Assembly (NCBI GenBank): GCA_036524155.1
Contig: DATDCV010000385.1
Span: 1-22,267, forward strand
Length of the DNA: 22,267 bases
Reading direction: 5' to 3'
DNA from: DATDCV01 sp036524155
Lineage (GTDB): Bacteria; Verrucomicrobiota; Verrucomicrobiia; Limisphaerales; UBA8199
Shown in pieces: positions 18,001 through 22,267 of this stretch. The stretch's first letter is position 1. Each line of letters opens with the position of its first letter. A program made the translations under genes and the position numbers. The notes under the pieces were generated by a model, which made no database searches, had not been told where the DNA came from, and worked only from the letters and a program-made list of their open reading frames with translations.

Positions 18001-21000
18001 CGGACACGGGGGCACCTCGTTGGGCACGGTTGATATCTTCGTGCTCCCGGCCAATCATCCCCCGAAAGCAAACGACGACCTTGTCCGAATTCCCACCGGG
18101 AGCATGGCTCCAGTCGTGATCAATGTCCTTACGAACGACACGGATCCCGACCCGATTTACCCCGGGTATAGCGACCAGAGACTGTTGCGGATCGTGTCGT
18201 GCACCTCACCCCCCGCGGGCAAAGGAACGGTCGCTGTGGTCGATTCCGGTTTTGGATCCGGCATCGCTCTGCGGTACACGCCTCCGGCCGGCGGCCTGAG
18301 CGGGACTGCAACCTTCGCTTATACCATAGCGGATCACCTGGGTGCAGCCAGCACCGCCTCCGTCACGGTCGAGGCCGGGCCGCACCAGCATCCGACCGCC
18401 AACTCAGGACCCGACCAGACACTTCCGTCGTCTTTTCCGTTTCAAACCCGCACCTACCTCCAAGGCAGTGTGATCGATGACGGTCTGTGGCCGCCGGGGC
18501 AAGAACCCTCGGTCGAATGGCTGACCGAGGAGTGGCCTGTGAACGGATCCGTCACCGTATTTCCCATCAACGATCCAGGAGCTGCCGCCACCTTTCTCGG
18601 GGACGGTGTTTACAGGCTGCGCCTCCGTGTTCACGAGGGGACCAGCTACTATGATGCCCCACTCCCAGTAACCATCACGGTGGCCACCGACAACTCGCTG
18701 ATCGCCATAATTGAAAACCTCCACGATGGGGACCGCGTCAGCGAGGGGTTCTTCAAGGTGCTCGGCGCGGCTGACGACACCGAGCCCGGCGGCAATTTCC
18801 TTTACAGACTCGAGGTCCTCCAGAAGGACGGGTCCGTAAGAGGCGAGCTAACCAAGGAGTTCTTCTATAAAGTACCCCGCGCCCCAGGGAGCACCCTTGG
18901 CACGATGGACTTTACCACGCTCGAGAACGATTATTACAGCCTGCGGCTCACAGTCCGGCATGCTGCGGACGGCCCCTTCCGGACAACCACCGTTCCTTTC
19001 ATCCTCGACAGCCCTCTCAAGCTCGGCCGGCTGACGTTTACTGAACAGGACGTCTCCATTCCCGTCGGCGGCCTGCCGCTCACCGTCACGCGCACGTACG
19101 ACTCGTTCAACGTCAGTAACGTCGGCGCCTTCGGGCCCGGCTGGACTTACAGTCTCATGGACATGAACGTGACGCTCGACGAATACCGGACAAATGTAAC
19201 CTACGATGACGGCGGGGGCCAGGAAACACTCTACGTCCGTATAAACGGCGGCCGCGATGTTACTCTCAACCTGCCTGATGGCCGGCGCACCACTTTCTGG
19301 TTCACCCTGCGCCGCGGTATGGCATACCATTACGCCGAGTGGGTCTCAACTCCGGGCGTGTTTGCCACCATTAAACCCACGGGCGACAATCAGCTCTCCG
19401 GCCTTGGCACCTTGGCCTGGAAGGCGGGCGGTTATCATACCCCCGATGAAAATTATGACTTTCCGGGCTTCGTGCTCGAGATGCCCGACAAAACTTGTTA
19501 TGAAATCGACCGCGAGCTGCTTGGCAAGCACTTCTTCGCGGGCGAGGAGGGCGGCTTCGACGGCGTCTACATCGAAGCCCGCGGACAGCCACAGCTCAAG
19601 CGCATTGTGCGCCCGGACGGCGAAACCATCGTCATTAATCCTGATCGGATCGACCATTATCACCAGCTCGGCCCCGGGGCTATCCCATCTCACTCCATCA
19701 TCTTCCAGCGCAACGACGCGCGGTTCCCTTCCTACATCACCGGCATCCTGGATCCGAACACAGCCAACGGCATCGATCCGGTCGTCAAGTACGAATACAA
19801 CGAAGACGGCGATCTCCACCGGGTGTCCCGCCTCGTCCGGCAACGCTCCGCCGGCGGGCCGGCTTACGCCACCACAACCTACGCTTACCGCGAGGGCAAC
19901 CCACTGCCTCCTCCGCATCACCTCACGTCCATCACCGACAGCCGCAGCGAAAAGGTCGTGCAGCCTTCCTACTATTCGGGTACCGGCAATGAGGACCCCC
20001 GGACCGCCGGCAGGCTCAAGGAGATCAAAAATGCCAAGGGCCTCACGACCGCCCTCTTGTCCTATGATTTTACCGACGCTCCTTCCGGCTGGTGGAAACA
20101 AACTACCCAGGATTACCTCGGCAATACGACCGAGCAGCAGTTCGATTCCCGCGGAAATGTCCGCTCCACTCGTGACGCATGCTGGAACACAAATGAGCGG
20201 GAATTCGACGACAACAACAACCTCCTCAGCCAAACGCTGCCGGTGTACACCACCTACGCTTATGACGGCGCCGGCAACCTCTACAGCGAATCTCGTAATT
20301 CAGGCGCGCAGGAGCTTGTCTCCCAAACCTTCTACAACCCCTTTGGGCAGCCGGCCGTAATCATCGACCCCCTCAGCCATGCCCAATACGGGGACTCCCC
20401 AACTGTCCTCAACGAATACGACGCCCAGGCCAGGCTCACCAAAACCACTGACGCCCTGGACCACCAGACCGCCTACGAGTACTTCACTGAGGGCACCGAC
20501 ATCGGCCGGCTCTGGAAGGTCACCGATCCTCTCCTCAACACCGTCGAGTACGCCTACGACACCCGCGGGAACATCACCTCCCAAATCTGGAAAAACTCCA
20601 CCGGCCAAACCTTGAAATCGTCGGCCTGCACCTACGACGCCAACAATAACCTCCTCAGCGACAGCACCACCCGCACCCTGCCCAGCGGCGCCGTCGAAAG
20701 CGTCGTCACCACCAGCGAGTACGATCCCCAGAACCGCCTGATCAAATCCGTTGACCCGCTCCGCAATGCCACCACCACCTTCTACAACAGCATCGGCAAA
20801 GTCAGCGCCACCATCGACCCCCTCAGCCGCGTCACCTATTATTTCTACGACGAGACCGGCGACCTCGTGAAAACCGAATACCCGGACCACAGCCTGGCCT
20901 GCCGCGCCACCCACGAACTGCCCAATGGCGGGATCAGCAACCGCGTCGAGGTCATCGAGGATCAGCACGCGCCGAACGAGCCCAACATTAAGGGGGTGCG

Positions 21001-22267
21001 GCACATCTACGACGGCCTCGGCAGGGTCATCCAAACGGAACGAGTCCAATACATCCGCATGAGCGTGCTCCAGAAATCCCCCGAAGTCACCACCACCTCC
21101 ATCGACGAGACACGCTACACCGTCATACCCGGCTCCGCCACCATCTCCACCTACGATGCGGCTGGCCGAGTTCACACGGTCACCGATCCCCGGAGCAGCA
21201 TCACCACCTATGCCTATGATTTGGCAGGCCGGCTCCTTTACTCGCAACGCGTTAACGACCGCTTCGTCACCGAGCAAAACTGGTCCGCTTACGACGAAAA
21301 CGGGAACGTCGTCAGCAGTTGGCTCGACTCCGGTGTCATCGGCTCCCAAGTGGGCTACGAATACGATGCCCTGAACCGCCGCACCAAAGTCATCGCTCCG
21401 GACGTGGCAAACGTCCACGACCCACAGCACCCGAACGTCCAGGCCACCGAGTACGATGACCTGGGTCGCGTCTCCCGGAAAATCGACCAGGCGGGCATCA
21501 TTACGGGATTCGCCTATGACGGTCTCGGCCGCCTCACCAGCGTCACCAATGCCGCCGGCACGGACGACCAAACCGTCACCAGTTATGCGTATGACGAAGC
21601 CGGCAACCTCACGCGCCAAATCGATGCCCTCGGCCATACCACCTGGTTCACTAACGACGCCGCCGGCCGCCGTGTCAGCCGCAAACTGCCGCTCGGCCAG
21701 ACCGAGTACTTCACCTATGACGCGGCCGGCAACTGCACCACACACAAGGATTTCAACGGCAAAACCAACACCTTCGAGTACGATTCCCTCAACCGCCTCA
21801 AGAAAAAAACCCAGGATCCGTCCCTCGGCAGTTTCCACGTCGATTACACCTACACCGCCAACGGCAAACGGAAAACCGTCTCCGACTCCACCGGGCGGCT
21901 TACGACGTACGAATACGACAACCGCGACCGCCTCGAGCGGAAGATTTCGCCCGAGGGCGGCCTCAAGTACACCTACGATAACAATGGCAACGTCGAAACC
22001 GTTCAGTCTGTGATTAATCAGGTCCCGTACACGCATTATGCCGGCGGGATTTCGCTCCGGTACGACTGGGACAGCTTCAACCGTCTCAAAGCGGTCACGG
22101 ACGTCGAGGCGGAGCCGGACGTGCTGGTCGCCGAGTACAATTACGACGACGTTGACCGGCTCGAATTCTGCCGTTACGTTCCCCTCGACGTGACCAACCT
22201 GTACGCATACACCGAGGCCAACTGGCTGGCCGGCGTCAGCATCAACAAAAAGACGGGCTCGACGTTC
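12080..22267 (+). CDS. Giant secreted mosaic protein with LamG, vWA, PKD, cadherin-like and RHS/YD domains (C-terminus outside window)
   Basis: The frame is open for 3396 codons to the right edge with no stop. Residues 1-20 are a signal peptide (MKTISLAILALSFLVATGLC), so it is exported. Approximate order: unassigned, 21-350; LamG, 351-568; Ig-like (YQWRLNG, DQGYYSVLVTN), 576-658; second LamG, 670-880; two cadherin-like repeats, 885-1203; vWA1, 1210-1405, MIDAS D1217-x-S-G-S, T1292, D1324; two PKD-like, 1409-1605; vWA2, 1612-1790, MIDAS D1619-x-S-D-S, T1690, D1721; PKD-like, 1794-1885; two Big_9/cadherin-like (VLRNDVDADGD, VLTNDTDPD), 1888-2098; PKD-like, 2098-2203; linker Ig-like, 2204-2315; RHS entry domain (PVGGLPLTVTRTYDS, FGPGW), 2316-2560; at least 20 YD repeats (AYDGAGNL type), 2569 onward. 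LamG and vWA suggest carbohydrate or protein binding at the surface. RHS shells in other bacteria encapsulate a variable C-terminal domain, often a toxin, which is not visible here. Confidence 0.93.
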   Translation, partial: MKTISLAILALSFLVATGLCQTTDLLQTVTVTNALGQVTNLPASVLTATTAAGETNTDYLPLPPAIRAYSAGAIADYGLLTVKFTPHPAESRPVSISRRNSATIAFRPTYIALVKRSTGDAWILGQVTNSVLEVSGSDVLWREAFDSISADLRYSYGNGSRLEQFITIREKITLPKELEDCEADVDLECWTEFFLENDLLSVQETPVLLREAQPGLPAVEAADQSTDLGNVKIPGGGRAFGIGEEEDTIPVAKTWIQVGREGAAVNEAQPPRRFLCERADWLSIKPKLDKLPKHPGHAALQKRKTTRAMLARLAPPAAPAQANPLPVMLARNSPPASGGLVIDFAVVAPPGLIAWWRGEGNAEDSAGAFPGTVWGGMGYAAGEVGQGFNLDGADDWVSASSGLNFGSGADFSIEAWIKPIPAYTTYGIQMIVDKRDTTASDSGAVGYALYLVDGRLGCQITEGPSLISGHYHAYGPVGNDLRDNSLHHIAMAVDRDSGFGLTFYIDGSPVQSYPATEFAGDLSSGSPLRIGKHATSWVNAPFKGVIDELSIYNRVLSQEEIQSIVNAGADGKALPPAITTQPASQNVVVGANVTFTVAATGTAPLTYQWRLNGVGIPGATASSYLRSNVQVADQGYYSVLVTNIGGSAVSDNATLTVSGGGACVNLPAGLVSWWRAEGNASDATGLNPGTLMNGATFGVGEVGQGFTLNGASRYVRVPSSASLQLTQGFTIECWYKDTGSTWYYGLIAKRSNTSPYTTTCGINIWPSHVVQLYFLDPTCGSWQICDYSPVPAANVFHHIAGTYRQSDSTHVEVKLYIDGACVKTVTKPGNLANCQNDVPVTLGASYEGGEYLVGVIDEVAIYNRALSSAEIQGIYGAGTGGKCPDDVEANPSIQLASPALTYTEQQQPIYVDQNAYVSDADSPDFDGGVLTVDISGNPGLEDHLSLTPTQSGLVTLSGSQLRYDGDPIGSVSGGWFNAPLVVHFTNTLAVRTVVQDVTRCIAFENKSHSPESPPRTVRMVITDGDGGTSLPATRTINIVAVKDPPVITLSGARPLYIAGDPAVPVDPGASVYDPDSTNFHSMTVTITQNADVNDRLQVRHFGSGAGQIGVWNQTDQQGVLHQQVMWEGVAFGTISGIGSVASPLVITFEPNSPLAAVDALVRSISFRSLAAAPPTGFRSVQLSVKDTDQLPSSPVTKTVEVAVRCSGAGLDVMLVIDRSGSMNGEKLTAAKTAAWADFAQRLSYPSDKCGVVSFSGPWEGVDNLPTLHSPLTSIPSSVQSAITGVIFTTYGTYMGSAIEMAMTNILDPLFHTPGNIPVMVLLTDGIDWIPEDGHHHLPSESFATSAKQTGIRIITIGLGNDVNAGLLQTLASLNPARPSGHDYYSAATPGDLDAVYSEISYSLCRGANNPPTVNIGADQCTQIASDGGPAAASVGITADDDHNPPGSVLQKLWSAVSGPESAVVTFEPPDAIPTTVHFTVPGIYTLRFTANDTELSTTAEVRVFVFPYNSSAPLVEAGPPQTTTVLGATDPLKLSGAATFRSGSACATPAVQWTQDQGPPAPPAIVTFDSPNNPETFARGFTQPGEYTFKLSAGEVYDKVKVTVCSHSEAPGDIALLFDASDSFASVFPQARIAVNTFVDLLDPSIYQTALLSFCRDAEEGLWQPLSHDKTATRRAINTLQPSPRPPNGTRICMALRLATAELCGPNRNPAASPAIIIFSDGIWSDAPAEIEQVADAAKAAGIRIITVGMGDIHPDYLAEVASCPEDFHTASTSAELIDIYAGIARSFCLDQNRRPVVYAGPNRTVDMRDAEPVQLNPIVHDDYAGPLTYQWENITQPPAGTVSFSDPAILAPTVTFDPPGSYTLKLTVLDGPMSDSSTVTLTQGLNTPPSALRDIYLVPGHASASPDPPHPVVLHVLRNDVDADGDALHILSLSTSSYLHGTVELLPDCTMVRYTPEPDFGGHLTGFSYEVSDGHGGTSLGTVDIFVLPANHPPKANDDLVRIPTGSMAPVVINVLTNDTDPDPIYPGYSDQRLLRIVSCTSPPAGKGTVAVVDSGFGSGIALRYTPPAGGLSGTATFAYTIADHLGAASTASVTVEAGPHQHPTANSGPDQTLPSSFPFQTRTYLQGSVIDDGLWPPGQEPSVEWLTEEWPVNGSVTVFPINDPGAAATFLGDGVYRLRLRVHEGTSYYDAPLPVTITVATDNSLIAIIENLHDGDRVSEGFFKVLGAADDTEPGGNFLYRLEVLQKDGSVRGELTKEFFYKVPRAPGSTLGTMDFTTLENDYYSLRLTVRHAADGPFRTTTVPFILDSPLKLGRLTFTEQDVSIPVGGLPLTVTRTYDSFNVSNVGAFGPGWTYSLMDMNVTLDEYRTNVTYDDGGGQETLYVRINGGRDVTLNLPDGRRTTFWFTLRRGMAYHYAEWVSTPGVFATIKPTGDNQLSGLGTLAWKAGGYHTPDENYDFPGFVLEMPDKTCYEIDRELLGKHFFAGEEGGFDGVYIEARGQPQLKRIVRPDGETIVINPDRIDHYHQLGPGAIPSHSIIFQRNDARFPSYITGILDPNTANGIDPVVKYEYNEDGDLHRVSRLVRQRSAGGPAYATTTYAYREGNPLPPPHHLTSITDSRSEKVVQPSYYSGTGNEDPRTAGRLKEIKNAKGLTTALLSYDFTDAPSGWWKQTTQDYLGNTTEQQFDSRGNVRSTRDACWNTNEREFDDNNNLLSQTLPVYTTYAYDGAGNLYSESRNSGAQELVSQTFYNPFGQPAVIIDPLSHAQYGDSPTVLNEYDAQARLTKTTDALDHQTAYEYFTEGTDIGRLWKVTDPLLNTVEYAYDTRGNITSQIWKNSTGQTLKSSACTYDANNNLLSDSTTRTLPSGAVESVVTTSEYDPQNRLIKSVDPLRNATTTFYNSIGKVSATIDPLSRVTYYFYDETGDLVKTEYPDHSLACRATHELPNGGISNRVEVIEDQHAPNEPNIKGVRHIYDGLGRVIQTERVQYIRMSVLQKSPEVTTTSIDETRYTVIPGSATISTYDAAGRVHTVTDPRSSITTYAYDLAGRLLYSQRVNDRFVTEQNWSAYDENGNVVSSWLDSGVIGSQVGYEYDALNRRTKVIAPDVANVHDPQHPNVQATEYDDLGRVSRKIDQAGIITGFAYDGLGRLTSVTNAAGTDDQTVTSYAYDEAGNLTRQIDALGHTTWFTNDAAGRRVSRKLPLGQTEYFTYDAAGNCTTHKDFNGKTNTFEYDSLNRLKKKTQDPSLGSFHVDYTYTANGKRKTVSDSTGRLTTYEYDNRDRLERKISPEGGLKYTYDNNGNVETVQSVINQVPYTHYAGGISLRYDWDSFNRLKAVTDVEAEPDVLVAEYNYDDVDRLEFCRYVPLDVTNLYAYTEANWLAGVSINKKTGSTF

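Noticed and set aside
19346..20233. Minus-strand open frame of 295 codons
   Set aside because: Antisense to the RHS entry domain. No motif, and explained by high G+C and low stop density.
20300..22036. Long open frame on the minus strand (578 codons) opposite the RHS repeats
   Set aside because: It is the mirror of the YD-repeat codon bias (TAC GAC, GGC). Its predicted protein is a low-complexity Val/Gly/Asp string with no recognisable domain, while the plus frame has clear RHS motifs.

Overview
The window looks like a high-G+C chromosome segment of a Verrucomicrobiota bacterium, probably from the Pedosphaera/Limisphaera side of the phylum. This is inferred from gene content: a solitary type II pseudopilin with the KGG/FTLIELLVVIAIIAILA leader, a TIGR03118-type secreted protein, LamG/Ig/RHS mosaic exoproteins, a large repetitive NWSGG-type secreted protein, and weak or absent Shine-Dalgarno sites. 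No tRNA, rRNA, CRISPR array, transposase or phage gene was seen.

Layout. 1-2656 (-): the N-terminal 885 residues of a secreted repetitive protein whose C-terminus lies beyond the left edge. It contains three long repeats of 705, 759 and 813 bp. 2657-3010: gene-free leader with a candidate promoter. 3011-4048 (-): membrane-anchored M23-family peptidase-like protein. 4193-5368 (-): PLP-dependent aspartate aminotransferase, possibly co-transcribed with the M23 gene. 5369-5794: divergent intergenic region. 5795-8968 (+): multi-TM, four-PAS sensor histidine kinase without a partner response regulator in view. 8969-9356: gene-free. 9357-10499 (+): secreted TIGR03118-family protein, convergent with a type II pseudopilin-like protein at 10505-11428 (-), with 5 bp between the stop codons. 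11429-12079: 651-bp divergent region holding a G10 tract between inverted arms, an 8-bp tandem array and candidate promoters. 12080-22267 (+): the first 3396 codons of a giant secreted mosaic protein (LamG, Ig, LamG, cadherin-like, vWA, PKD, vWA, PKD, cadherin-like, RHS/YD shell), still open at the right edge.

The overall theme is the cell envelope and exterior. Six of the seven genes encode exported or membrane-associated proteins; the aminotransferase is the only cytosolic enzyme. The genes do not form an obvious single pathway. The most notable items are the giant vWA-RHS mosaic with its unusual 5' leader, and the repeat protein whose consecutive long repeats gain one 18-19-residue module each (2, 3, 4). 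All functional statements come from motif reading by eye, and no database search was run.
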